The notes beneath the pieces were generated by a model. It saw only the letters and a program-made list of their open reading frames with translations, was not told the origin of the DNA and searched no databases. A stretch of DNA of 20,073 nucleotides from a virus: IMG/VR virus record IMGVR_UViG_3300025646_000506, positions 1-20,073 of that record; one strand, given 5' to 3'. The position numbers were made by a program, and so were the translations under genes. Below, piece by piece: positions 1-8,000 of the stretch. How positions within the stretch are numbered: the stretch's first letter is position 1; every line of letters begins with the position of its first letter.

Positions 1-107
1 TTCCTTCTTTAGGCGATCAAACAAATATTGGGTTACCAGAAGATCAAAAAGATAAAGCACAAGAGTTTCTAAGAAGACTTAGCAAGTTTGGAGGGGGCAC
101 AAAGTAA
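1..107 (+). CDS. 3' end of an unidentified phage protein (partial)
   Basis: The frame beginning at base 3 is open from the window edge to a TAA at 105-107 and encodes 34 residues ending in SKFGGGTK. The stop overlaps the next ATG (TAATG), and a purine-rich GGAGGGGG run about 8 bases upstream is a good ribosome binding site for that next gene. The tail is hydrophilic and charged (EDQKDKAQEFLRRL). By position this should be a virion protein, but the fragment is too short to assign. Confidence 0.7.
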   Translation, partial: PSLGDQTNIGLPEDQKDKAQEFLRRLSKFGGGTK

Positions 108-832
108 TGGCAAATTTAACTCAAGCAGACAAAGAAGCTGTTCGCGCAGTAGCTCGTAATTTAAGAATGGATCCCAATGAACTGGGAGCTTTGATTCTTC
201 AAGAGTCGGGATTTCGCCCTAATGTTTGGGGAGGAGGCGGTAATAATTATTACGGTTTAATTCAATTTGGTGGCCCAGAAAGACAAGAAGTTGGTTTAGA
301 TCCTAACAAGATTGGTAAGTATTCTGTGGCAGAACAAATGCCACACGTAGAAAGATTTTTTAGAGGAAGAGGATTTAAACCAGGCATGGGTATTCAAAAA
401 GCCTATGCAACTGTGTTAGGCGGTAATCCTAATGCAAATATTTACGCACAAGATAGCAATAAGACTAGTGTAGCCTCTGTTGCACCAAGAATGGCTCGCG
501 GTGGAGATTTATATAAACAATCAGAACAATTATTAGGAGCTTCTAATCTTACTGGAACAGAGACATTTAACCAAAGTTTGGTAGATCCAGACCAACCCTA
601 TTCAAATACCACCACAGCCACAACTGCTAATGGTGTTCCTATTAACATTAATATTTCTTTGGATGCTAATAAAAAAACAGAAGAACGTAAAACACTGGCT
701 GAACAGTTAAAAGAACAAGTGTTTCAGCAAACGTTTCAGACTTTAATGAATCCCCTTGCAGGCATGCAAAATATGTTGCCTTCTCCTTATACTATTTTTG
801 ATCCTTTATCAATGTTTGGAGGTAGCAAATAA
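107..832 (+). CDS. Lytic transglycosylase-like virion protein
   Basis: A 241-aa protein. Residues about 5-140 look like a soluble lytic transglycosylase/lysozyme-like domain: an ALILQESGFRPN segment with a candidate catalytic Glu33, followed by YYGLIQFG (residues 48-55), which matches the G-L-M/I-Q-F motif of that superfamily. Such domains cut peptidoglycan glycan strands, and in phage virions they open the cell wall for DNA entry. The C-terminal 100 residues are low-complexity (Thr/Asn-rich, then Gln-rich and hydrophobic) and resemble a virion-anchoring tail. There is no signal peptide. The start has a strong upstream GGAGG and overlaps the previous stop; the gene ends in another TAATG overlap. 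Its place among virion genes favours an ejected or tail-associated enzyme over a lysis endolysin, since a GH24 endolysin lies further on. The fold call rests on motifs read by eye. Confidence 0.65.
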   Translation: MANLTQADKEAVRAVARNLRMDPNELGALILQESGFRPNVWGGGGNNYYGLIQFGGPERQEVGLDPNKIGKYSVAEQMPHVERFFRGRGFKPGMGIQKAYATVLGGNPNANIYAQDSNKTSVASVAPRMARGGDLYKQSEQLLGASNLTGTETFNQSLVDPDQPYSNTTTATTANGVPININISLDANKKTEERKTLAEQLKEQVFQQTFQTLMNPLAGMQNMLPSPYTIFDPLSMFGGSK

Positions 833-1107
833 TGTACATTAAAAATTATGCAATTAATTATGATGCGGGATACACACCAGGGGAATTAATTCGCTCTAAC
901 ATTGAACAATATTATCCTTATGACAAGGATAAAATGATTCAACAGATCACAAATGCTCGCCTTGGAATAAAACAAAAACCAATTGAAACAGCAAGTTCTT
1001 TTCAAGATTTTTTAAATTTACAAATGCAACCTAGTTTGTTGTTTGATGTTGCAACAGCCCCTGGTTTAGCTGAGTTTAATCAGATAAGTCAAATATTTAA
1101 TCAGTAA
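832..1107 (+). CDS. Small hypothetical protein in the virion gene block
   Basis: A 91-aa protein whose ATG overlaps the stop of the transglycosylase-like gene (TAATG), so translation is probably coupled. It is rich in Tyr, Asn, Gln and Ile, with no membrane segment, signal peptide or recognisable motif. It ends 29 bases before the next gene, with a TATAAT element between them. A GGAGGTAG run about 8-12 bases upstream of the start would serve as ribosome binding site. Coupling to a virion enzyme suggests a minor structural or assembly protein; I do not recognise the family. Confidence 0.7.
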   Translation: MYIKNYAINYDAGYTPGELIRSNIEQYYPYDKDKMIQQITNARLGIKQKPIETASSFQDFLNLQMQPSLLFDVATAPGLAEFNQISQIFNQ

Positions 1108-1109
1108 GT

Positions 1110-1115
1110 TATAAT
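1110..1115 (+). promoter_or_regulatory. Candidate -10 element (TTATAATT type)
   Basis: TATAAT lies 21 bases before the GTG start at 1137, in the context GTTATAATTAAAA. Very similar contexts occur before 14612 and 16941. No convincing -35 hexamer is present at normal spacing, so either an activator or a phage-modified polymerase would be needed. The element also sits in a small inverted repeat (GTTATA at 1108-1113, TATAAC at 1127-1132). Confidence 0.35.
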
Positions 1116-1136
1116 TAAAAAAAAGGTATAACAAAA

Positions 1137-1928
1137 GTGGCATCTACTTCAACCAATAAACAACCTTTATTAGTCGATAGACCTTTATTCGATTCGGTAA
1201 GAGTTACAACTCAAACCGTAGGTACTGTGTCTACTTTGTTTGTACAGGGTGGACAAGCACCGTCTATCTTGGTTGATATGGATGCTGCTTTAACAGAGGA
1301 TAATAACAATGGCGGCGTAGTTGATGCAATTAATATTGTTAGAAACGATTCATATAGAGCAGCAGATTTTACTATTAACAGTGGTACATCTGGAAATGTA
1401 ATTTCAATTAGTAGTGGTCAAATTTTATTTGTAGAAGACACTAGTCAGATTACAGCTACTGGTACTCCCATGAGTGGCTATGGGTATTATGTTTATACAG
1501 GCGCAACTACCTTAACAGGCGTTAATACTGCATTGCATATTACAGGTGGTGATCCTAGTGGTTTATCAGGTGGTTTTACATATACTGGTGTTGCCTTTGG
1601 CCAACAAGATCCTGTAACCTTTGTGTTTTACCACACTCGTGGTACTACCACTCCCATTCCTGCAAGTGGTGATTATAAAATTCTTTTTTCAAAAACTATT
1701 CCTCTTAACACTCAACAAGTTGATTGTAATGATGTAATGCCTGATATTGCTTATCCAATGCCTAATGCAGGAGACAGCGCAAGTTTAGCCGGTGGATCAC
1801 CTTTAAGAAATAAAGGTATTTATTTAGAACGAGGAGATCGTATTTACGTTGGCGTTGTACCCAATGGCCCCCATGCCTCTGGTTACACGCCAGGTGTTCA
1901 CGTTTTTGCTCAAGGCGGTTTCTTCTAA
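1137..1928 (+). CDS. Probable beta-rich virion structural protein
   Basis: A 263-aa protein with a GTG start; no upstream in-frame ATG exists and the N-terminus MASTSTNKQPLLVD looks natural. The sequence is rich in Gly, Thr, Ser and Val and poor in charge, with alternating polar/hydrophobic stretches expected of a beta-sandwich or spike protein. There is no catalytic motif, signal peptide or coiled coil. Two bases separate its stop from the next ATG, so it is probably co-expressed with the 545-aa protein. It follows a possible promoter and a purine run AAAAAAAAGG. It could be a head-decoration, tail or baseplate-like component, but I cannot choose from sequence alone. Confidence 0.6.
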   Translation: MASTSTNKQPLLVDRPLFDSVRVTTQTVGTVSTLFVQGGQAPSILVDMDAALTEDNNNGGVVDAINIVRNDSYRAADFTINSGTSGNVISISSGQILFVEDTSQITATGTPMSGYGYYVYTGATTLTGVNTALHITGGDPSGLSGGFTYTGVAFGQQDPVTFVFYHTRGTTTPIPASGDYKILFSKTIPLNTQQVDCNDVMPDIAYPMPNAGDSASLAGGSPLRNKGIYLERGDRIYVGVVPNGPHASGYTPGVHVFAQGGFF

Positions 1929-1930
1929 TC

Positions 1931-3568
1931 ATGGGAAAAAAGAACGGAAACTCTTTCGGTTCTTTTAATTCATTTGTTAAATCAAAAAGTACTGAACCTA
2001 AGGGCATAACTCCAATTAGGACTGAGTTTTCTAAAGGCTCAGTTCCTGATTCAATTTATACTTCCAATAGAGAATCAGCCTGGTCGCGTTGGAGGAGAGG
2101 TTTTGAAATTTATTCAAATAGTTCTATAGGGCAAGTCTATAGTTATCCGTTTGATTATATTGTTCCTGTAGGCACTGTTCCAACTACTGGCCAACAACCA
2201 AGAATACCAGGTGTTTTTCAAGGTTTTCCAACTAAAAACAAAGAACTTGGCATGCATTGGGCCGGTGTAAGACTAGGCGGAAGTTTACGTTTAGATAACA
2301 TTAATGATGGCTTAGGAACTAAAGCATCAATATTATCAGTAACAGAAGACGAAGATTATTGGTATGTTAAATTAGCAGGAAACTGGAGTATTTTTAATCC
2401 TTTACCAGCCCCTTTATATGTTTTCACGGGACCTGGTAGACCACCCCTTTATCCAATGAATGGTGAAATATTTGAAACCAGAATAGTTGTTGATGGTGGT
2501 GCTCCAATTACTTCAGAAACAATTGATCCAACAACACAAAAAAGATATGGGTATATTCAAGCTGTTGTTGTAGAAACACAAGAAGCCACTGGAATAATTA
2601 AATTACAAAAACAAGGTTCAGTTGAATCAACCACGGACGCTGTTTTTGTCACACCAGCAAGAACAAGTCCTCAACTAGGTCGATTCATGATGACTGGGAC
2701 AAGATATTGTTGTTCATGTCAAGACTTTACAAGAAGAGATTATGCTTATATTTCCCAACTTGGAAGCACAAGCAATAATAAAATTTTTCCACGTACCAAA
2801 GCATCAACCGTAAAACCAGGTCGTTTTGAAAGAATGTATAAAGGTGAAGTTGTTACTGGTGTTGGCCCTATACCTACGGTGCGCCCACAACTAGATCGTT
2901 TTGGAAATCCAATTCCTGATGATCGAGCAATGTCAAAAGGAACTGAAGATAGAGCAATGGAAGTGGTTGCTCCATCTGCTGAATACGAAATACCACCTCA
3001 GGTTACTCCAACCAGTGATACACAACGAGGTGCGTTAAGAGATCGCCCTGGCATGTTTAGAGATTTTGGTGGTGTATACACAAGAAGTACTCCTTTACCT
3101 TCTATTGAAGGTGCAAAGTCAGAAGGTATGCCCAGCTATAACGATTATGACAGTTCAAGAAATCCAGATGGATCTTATAACATAACTTCAATTACAGACT
3201 TTTGGACTCCTTTATTGGATGAAATTCGATATTGCAAACATATATATGCAATGAAATTTGCTGAAAAAGTATTTCCACCAGAGCCATCAGATTTTCCGGT
3301 TGGAACAGCAGAAGGTTTAACAGAATGGGAGCAAAAGCTGGTAGAACAAACTAATAAAGATAATCAAAAAGCTGAATATGAAATTGCAAAAAATGGTTTA
3401 TCTAAAATGGATGTACCACCTTATAACTGTGGTGCTCCAATGATGATGCCAATGGCACAGAAACTATTTAATATACCAAGTGACTTTGTTCAAATGTCGA
3501 GCTTTAGAATGTATGATAAAAATGGTAAAGAATACACTCCATATGAAGGTGGAAGACCTGGAACATAA
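1931..3568 (+). CDS. Large probable virion protein, family not recognised
   Basis: A 545-aa protein starting at an ATG two bases after the preceding stop. The N-terminal 30 residues are Ser/Lys/Phe-rich and look disordered. Residues about 60-250 are rich in aromatic residues, Pro and Gly (YSYPFDYIVPVGT, PLYVFTGPGRPPLYP) and probably beta. A cysteine cluster RYCCSCQDFTRRDYAYI (Cys260, 261, 263) is unusual for a phage structural protein, with further cysteines later (YCKHIYA, YNCGAPMMMPMA). A Pro/Arg-rich linker precedes the C-terminal part. There is no enzymatic motif. The stop overlaps the next ATG (TAATG). Position among virion genes suggests a tail or connector part. The cysteines could bind metal or form disulphides in the particle; that is inference. 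Confidence 0.6.
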   Translation: MGKKNGNSFGSFNSFVKSKSTEPKGITPIRTEFSKGSVPDSIYTSNRESAWSRWRRGFEIYSNSSIGQVYSYPFDYIVPVGTVPTTGQQPRIPGVFQGFPTKNKELGMHWAGVRLGGSLRLDNINDGLGTKASILSVTEDEDYWYVKLAGNWSIFNPLPAPLYVFTGPGRPPLYPMNGEIFETRIVVDGGAPITSETIDPTTQKRYGYIQAVVVETQEATGIIKLQKQGSVESTTDAVFVTPARTSPQLGRFMMTGTRYCCSCQDFTRRDYAYISQLGSTSNNKIFPRTKASTVKPGRFERMYKGEVVTGVGPIPTVRPQLDRFGNPIPDDRAMSKGTEDRAMEVVAPSAEYEIPPQVTPTSDTQRGALRDRPGMFRDFGGVYTRSTPLPSIEGAKSEGMPSYNDYDSSRNPDGSYNITSITDFWTPLLDEIRYCKHIYAMKFAEKVFPPEPSDFPVGTAEGLTEWEQKLVEQTNKDNQKAEYEIAKNGLSKMDVPPYNCGAPMMMPMAQKLFNIPSDFVQMSSFRMYDKNGKEYTPYEGGRPGT

Positions 3569-3780
3569 TGGCTGACTTTGGTGATATTGTTGATGGTGTT
3601 TTTGTTCTTTCAGAAGAACAAATTAATATTCGTAAATACGGATTTAGTACTATTAAAGCCAGTGGTACGCCAACTGTATACCACGCTGGTGATGTTGTTA
3701 ATTTACCTTATGAGAGCGGTGAAACATCAACCATAGAGGCTGTAGGAGCCTGTTGGGCAGCCTTTGCGAGTGGAGTTTAA
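3568..3780 (+). CDS. Small hypothetical protein, translationally coupled
   Basis: A 70-aa protein whose ATG overlaps the stop of the 545-aa gene. It is acidic at the N-terminus (MADFGDIVDGVFVLSEEQ) and ends with AVGACWAAFASGV. It has no transmembrane helix of convincing length and no recognised motif. As the last gene of the first virion block, before a 108-base gap and the integrase-like module, it is probably a minor structural or assembly protein. Its compact Val/Gly/Thr-rich composition suits a small beta domain. Confidence 0.65.
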   Translation: MADFGDIVDGVFVLSEEQINIRKYGFSTIKASGTPTVYHAGDVVNLPYESGETSTIEAVGACWAAFASGV

Positions 3781-3888
3781 TTAATTAGTGTATACTAATA
3801 ATAAGCTCAGATACCAAAGCAATACTAATGGTTCTGTGGCGATGGTTTGACCAGTGTATACAGTATGGTTAATACCGATTAAAGACCT
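3781..3888 (+). promoter_or_regulatory. Intergenic spacer with repeated AGTGTATAC elements
   Basis: This is one of the longer non-coding gaps. AGTGTATAC occurs twice, near 3787 and near 3853, each resembling a -10 (TATACT, TATACA). The first lies in an imperfect palindrome TTAGTGTATACTAA. This could be the promoter/operator for the integrase-like gene, or an attachment or binding region for the nearby HTH protein. No tRNA-like 3' end, as many phage att sites carry, is visible. The only ATG-led frame inside is a 14-codon one that I do not support as a gene. Confidence 0.3.
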
Positions 3889-4344
3889 ATGGAACTTACA
3901 CCTCCTACCGATCAACGAATTGTAAATGATTATTTTAAACTGCTTTCTTTTAGTAAATTAAAAAATGTTGCATGGCTTTATGGCATGATTGCCACTTATG
4001 GCGTTAAACCAGATAAGCTATGGGACTTTAAATGGGGTCCTGATAATAGTATTTTTATCAAAAATAAAAAACGTCCTATTTACCCACTGCATCCACAGTG
4101 GGTAATTTTATTTAATTTAAAAGAAAAACGACCCCAAAGATTATGGGGCCGTATTAAAACATTGTGTTATAACTTATATCAAGAAATGGCTAATCAGCGA
4201 ATTGAGTTAAACATTACAGATTTATTATTGGCTTATAAAATAAGAAAACAATATTACCTTAATACTACGCAGCAATCATTTCGTCATCCACAGAAGCAGC
4301 TTGAAAATGAATCTGCTTTTGTAAATGTTTCTGGACGGCGTTGA
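3889..4344 (+). CDS. Truncated, degenerate tyrosine-recombinase (integrase)-like protein
   Basis: A 151-aa protein. Residues 4-75 resemble the start of the catalytic domain of cyanobacterial/cyanophage integrases: PTDQRIVNDYF, then WLYGMIATYGVKPDKLWDF (box I region), then IKNKKRPIYPLHPQWV (the beta-hairpin with the conserved Lys, and the P-L-x-P-x-W-V motif). The core-binding N-terminal domain is absent, and an in-frame stop at 3880-3882 rules out a longer start. The box I arginine appears to be Lys40. The box II H/Y-x-L-R region reads TDLLLAYKIR, so its catalytic Arg is gone. No box III or tyrosine nucleophile motif is seen. Its 3' end overlaps the convergent HTH gene by 80 bases. It is either a decayed integrase or a protein reused for DNA binding. 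The family call is by eye. Confidence 0.55.
   Translation: MELTPPTDQRIVNDYFKLLSFSKLKNVAWLYGMIATYGVKPDKLWDFKWGPDNSIFIKNKKRPIYPLHPQWVILFNLKEKRPQRLWGRIKTLCYNLYQEMANQRIELNITDLLLAYKIRKQYYLNTTQQSFRHPQKQLENESAFVNVSGRR
4080..4105. other. Strong hairpin with T-rich flank inside the integrase-like gene
   Basis: TTACCCACTG (4080-4089) and CAGTGGGTAA (4096-4105) form a perfect 10-bp stem with a 6-base loop, CATCCA. On the plus strand it is followed by TTTTATTTAATTT, which gives the look of an intrinsic terminator although it lies within the reading frame. A second, weaker stem (CCCC/GGGG) follows at about 4131-4148. It could attenuate transcription passing from the first virion block, or simply be chance within coding sequence. 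Confidence 0.4.
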
Positions 4345-4519
4345 CGTTCCAGTAATAGCTGTCCCGCGACCAGGTTTTCCCAGGAAATGCTGTAAAATGG
4401 GTACCAAGCTTAAGGGTGCCATTGTCACGAAAACGGAAAAGAGTCTTGCGGTCTAAGCCAAGCATCTCCTCTGCTTTGTTGATTGAAACCCATCCGGTTG
4501 AGTCAGATGTTTTTGCCAT
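4265..4519 (-). CDS. Excisionase-like helix-turn-helix DNA-binding protein
   Basis: An 84-aa protein on the opposite strand, convergent with and overlapping the integrase-like gene. Residues 9-36 (GWVSINKAEEMLGLDRKTLF followed by RFRDNGTLK) form a MerR/Xis-type winged HTH, and the following GTHFTAF and YYWNVNAVQKHL segments fit the pattern of small cyanobacterial/cyanophage HTH proteins that accompany integrases. It probably binds DNA to direct recombination or repress transcription. Pairing with an integrase-like gene supports a recombination directionality factor, but because the integrase looks dead a purely regulatory role is equally possible. A similar domain arrangement occurs in the 135-aa protein at 13779-14186. 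Confidence 0.65.
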   Translation of the reverse strand: MAKTSDSTGWVSINKAEEMLGLDRKTLFRFRDNGTLKLGTHFTAFPGKTWSRDSYYWNVNAVQKHLQKQIHFQAASVDDEMIAA

Positions 4520-4642
4520 GGAAGAATTTGGCTTGCATATTTAAAGTACATAGAAAAACAAACTTATTAATGGTTTTAATAAACATTTCTTATTTTTATA
4601 CGAATTTAGGAATCTTAAAATAAAGTAACCGCAACTGAAGAG
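4520..4642. promoter_or_regulatory. Divergent intergenic region between HTH and HNH genes
   Basis: This 123-base AT-rich gap separates the leftward HTH gene from the rightward HNH gene and must supply promoters for one or both. An inverted repeat TTATTAA-tggtt-TTAATAA lies at 4564-4582 and could be an operator for the HTH protein or a weak hairpin. Possible -10 sequences are TTATAC near 4597 on the plus strand and an AT-rich TTTAAATAT on the minus strand. GAAGAG immediately before the ATG at 4643 lies too close to be a good ribosome binding site. No gene is seen. Confidence 0.35.
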
Positions 4643-5020
4643 ATGTTCAATGACGAGAAGGAACCCCTCTCCCTGCTCATTGAAGTCACTCCTCGGTTAG
4701 CAAAAAAACGATATCGACAATCAATTTACGAAGCTTGGGACTACCGCTGTGGTTACTGTAATAAACCAGCGACATCATTGGATCATATTGTACCTAGATT
4801 TAAATCCGGTTCAAGTAATAGAAATAATTTGTTACCTTCTTGTCAACGTTGTAACAGCAATAAAGGCAGCACAGATATGGAAACCTGGTATAAACAACAA
4901 ACATATTTTTGTTTAGAAAAACTAGAAAGAATCAAAGCCTGGACAGAGCTTGAATATATTTGTTGTGAACTTCCAATTTATAATATAAATACATTATCAC
5001 CAGATCCAGAAGCTGCGTAA
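4643..5020 (+). CDS. HNH endonuclease
   Basis: A 125-aa protein with a clear zinc-binding HNH domain: CGYC (Cys36, Cys39), LDHIVPR (Asp47-His48 with the metal/base residues), RNNLLPSCQRCNSNKG (Asn62, Cys67, Cys70, Asn71, Lys74). HNH enzymes cut DNA through a beta-beta-alpha-metal fold. The C-terminal part (YKQQTYFCLEKLERIKAW) is typical of small free-standing cyanobacterial and cyanophage HNH proteins. It sits between the integrase/HTH pair and a large virion gene. It lies far from any packaging gene seen here, so a homing or mobility role is more likely than DNA packaging. Its stop is four bases before the next ATG. All motif residues appear intact, so activity is plausible. Confidence 0.85.
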   Translation: MFNDEKEPLSLLIEVTPRLAKKRYRQSIYEAWDYRCGYCNKPATSLDHIVPRFKSGSSNRNNLLPSCQRCNSNKGSTDMETWYKQQTYFCLEKLERIKAWTELEYICCELPIYNINTLSPDPEAA

Positions 5021-5024
5021 ATAA

Positions 5025-8000
5025 ATGACAGGTCCTATTATTATTTTTGCTCCAGGGATGACAGCAGGGATTCCTGTGCAAAATATTCCCAATGTATCTG
5101 TTCAGCCAACAATTTCACAAGGAGGTACTTTAACAACTGAACAAGCTATAGAACAAGGTTTAAAAGAATTAGAGCAACAAAATGCACAAACACAAAATGT
5201 TGATTTAAATTCACAAGTTGCTATAACCGCAGAAAATCAATACACAGGAATTGATACTCCAACTGAAAATTTTTATCCAACATCTACAGGAACACAAGGA
5301 ACAACTTTAGATAATCAAGAAACAGAATATCCAACAGCTTTTATTAGGTTTCAAAAAAATGCACAGTATCCTGTTACTTTAGCTAATGGCGCTGTAGTTA
5401 ATGTACCTTTAGTTGCTACTAATACTCCTGCAGTACATCCAGGGCAAGCACCTGTTGCACCTGTTGCTGCTGACTATACAGTAAAAGCTTATCTGCCCAC
5501 AAACAATCAAGTAAAAGACGGAGGTATTCAATACACTCAAAGGGGAGGTAGTATACCAGGGGGTAATAGAGAAATTGGTGCTGCATATTCTAATGGAACA
5601 TACTATGGTCCTCAGGGTCCTAGCGACAAAGCAACAGCTGTTAATACTAATTTAGCTTCTTCAGCTAAGTCAGCTAAAACGGATTTTGATAAAGCAGACA
5701 AAGCATATAACACAGCAAAAGGAACATATGACGCAGCCCTTGCAGATTACAATATAAAAGTTAAAATTCAACAAGGTGTTGATGCTGTAGCACAAGCAGC
5801 TGCTCAAGCAGTTTTAGATAAAAATGATAGTGGATTTAGCGGAAACTATACAGTTCATCGAGATAATTTATTAAATGCATTACAAACAGCAGGCATTAGT
5901 GATCCAAGAGGTTTAGAAAATGCTTTTAGAGAGTTCTATATATCTGCTGATTTAACTCCACCAGAAACTTCAAAAGAACTTTATCAAGAAACGCCTTATG
6001 AAAGACTGGGAGATGAAAGAGATAAATTTAATAGTGATTACTATGGAGATCAAGAAGCGTTTCAAAATTTAGAAAACGGACCAAAACAACAATGGCAACA
6101 AATTGTCAACACAGATGATGTTGACATGTTGTATTTATACGGAGTAGAAGATACAACTCAAAGAGCAGCTAATCCTAGCGAAAAATATAATCCAACTAAT
6201 TTTTATCGTAATGATTACAGGATTAGATCTAACGCCGGAGAAAATGTTAGAGGAAATCCTGTATACAACATTTTAGAGTATGGGCAAAAAAATGAACTAG
6301 GTGAGTTTGTTAAACCAGCTCAGATGGAAGGAAAAGGAATTGATTTTGTAACAGATAGCGATATACAAAATGCAAGAAACCTTTCCTTGGGTGTGGGTCA
6401 AAACGATGAAGAAAATTTAATAAAAGAACTTTTAAATAGAGAAGGTCAAGTTTATGATCAATTAAGAAATCAATTTAATTTAGCTACCAGTGGAACTGAT
6501 GAAAATTGGAATGCGTTAAGAGATCAATATACATGGGAGGATGGTATTCCTCTTTATGAATTAAATGCCGATAAACCTGTTCATTTTTTAAATTTACTTC
6601 GTTTAGCATCTTTAGATTCTGAAAGTCAATTAGGACAAACAACAAGACAAATATTAAATGATTTAAAAACAGAAGATGAAACTTTAGAAAATGAGTTAAG
6701 AACAACAGATGCAGAAGAAATAATTAACACTTTTATTAGTGACGAAAGTAGAAAAGAAATTAGAAAATTTGGCGCATTAACAGAAGATGCTTTGTCAAAA
6801 ACATTAGAAGAAATACAAAGACAAAGAGCAGAAGAAACTAATTTAGCCTTTTTAAAAGGCTTTGGTAGCTTTAATGAAGTTTTTAATGCTGCTTCTACAA
6901 TTACTGACTCACTGTTAAATGACACAGGACTAGGAGGTTTACTTCCTTTAACCAGTAGCAATGCATCTAAATACAGAACAGATTTAGAAAAGAATGTTAA
7001 AGAGCTAGTTGGAATTAATAACAGCGTTACATACAACTGGGAAGATTGGTTTGAAAATAATTTATCTAGAAATTACAATGCTCAGTATTATCTTGATAAT
7101 ATTGATCAATTTGAACCGCTAGAAAAAGGTAAAGAAATTTTAGAAGCTTATACAAAAACAAAAAATTTATATCCACTTTTTGACATGTATTCTAAAGAAG
7201 AAGTGGAAACAACTGATCCAGAAACTGGTGAGACAAGTATAGAAACAATCGGAACTTATGATGAAAGATTTTTAAAAGAAGCTGGTTTTGAAAGTACAGA
7301 AGAATTAAATAATTATTTACAAACTCAATCTGATGACGATGGTTCTTATTTCAATGAAATAAAAGAACTTATTCAAAATGTTGAACAAGATTCAAGAGTA
7401 GTTGCAGATAATTTAAAAAAAGTTGAAGAATTAATTCAAATACATAACGATGATATTGATGAACTAGATAAAGTTTTACAGGAAGAATCAGGCGAAGATG
7501 CTTTTGTTGTAACTATTAATAATGAAGAACAAACAATTAATGGTAGGTTTTTGCGTTCATTTTTAGAAGATTATTTAAAACCAAGATTCGATACTTCTCG
7601 ATCTATGGATGAGTTTGTTGAATATATGGATGTAAGACAAAAAGAAAAAAATCCATTTCAAACAGAAGATTTTGCAAGCGCAATTAGAGATGCTGGTAGA
7701 GCTGCTTCAGAAAAATATCTAAAAGAAGTAATTAATCCAACGTTAGGCAAGGAAAGATCATTTGATTATGAATATTATATGAATCCTATTGACACAATAA
7801 AAAAAAGAGGATCTAGTGCTATTGATGTCAATAACCCTCCTGAAAAATATTTAAATCAAGCGGAAATTGTTACTAGAGATTGGGAAGAAGCAAAGCTTAA
7901 TCCTAATCAATTAGTAAATAAAAACGCTCCAGGAGAACCAGACTATGGCACCTGGGCACAACAAGCGTATCGATACGGGTATGATCTTAATAATCCTGAA

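Noticed and set aside
3828-3872. 14-codon frame (MVLWRWFDQCIQYG) before the integrase-like gene
   Set aside because: Too short, no ribosome binding site, no support as a leader peptide.
3820-3888. Possible tRNA-derived attachment site next to the integrase-like gene
   Set aside because: No T-arm or acceptor-like sequence could be read, and the recombinase appears inactive.
4984-4991. TATAAATA at 4984-4991 and 16896-16903, resembling a T4-type late promoter, 34-38 bases before large virion genes
   Set aside because: Only two occurrences in AT-rich DNA, both inside or at the end of coding sequence; expected by chance, and other late genes lack it.
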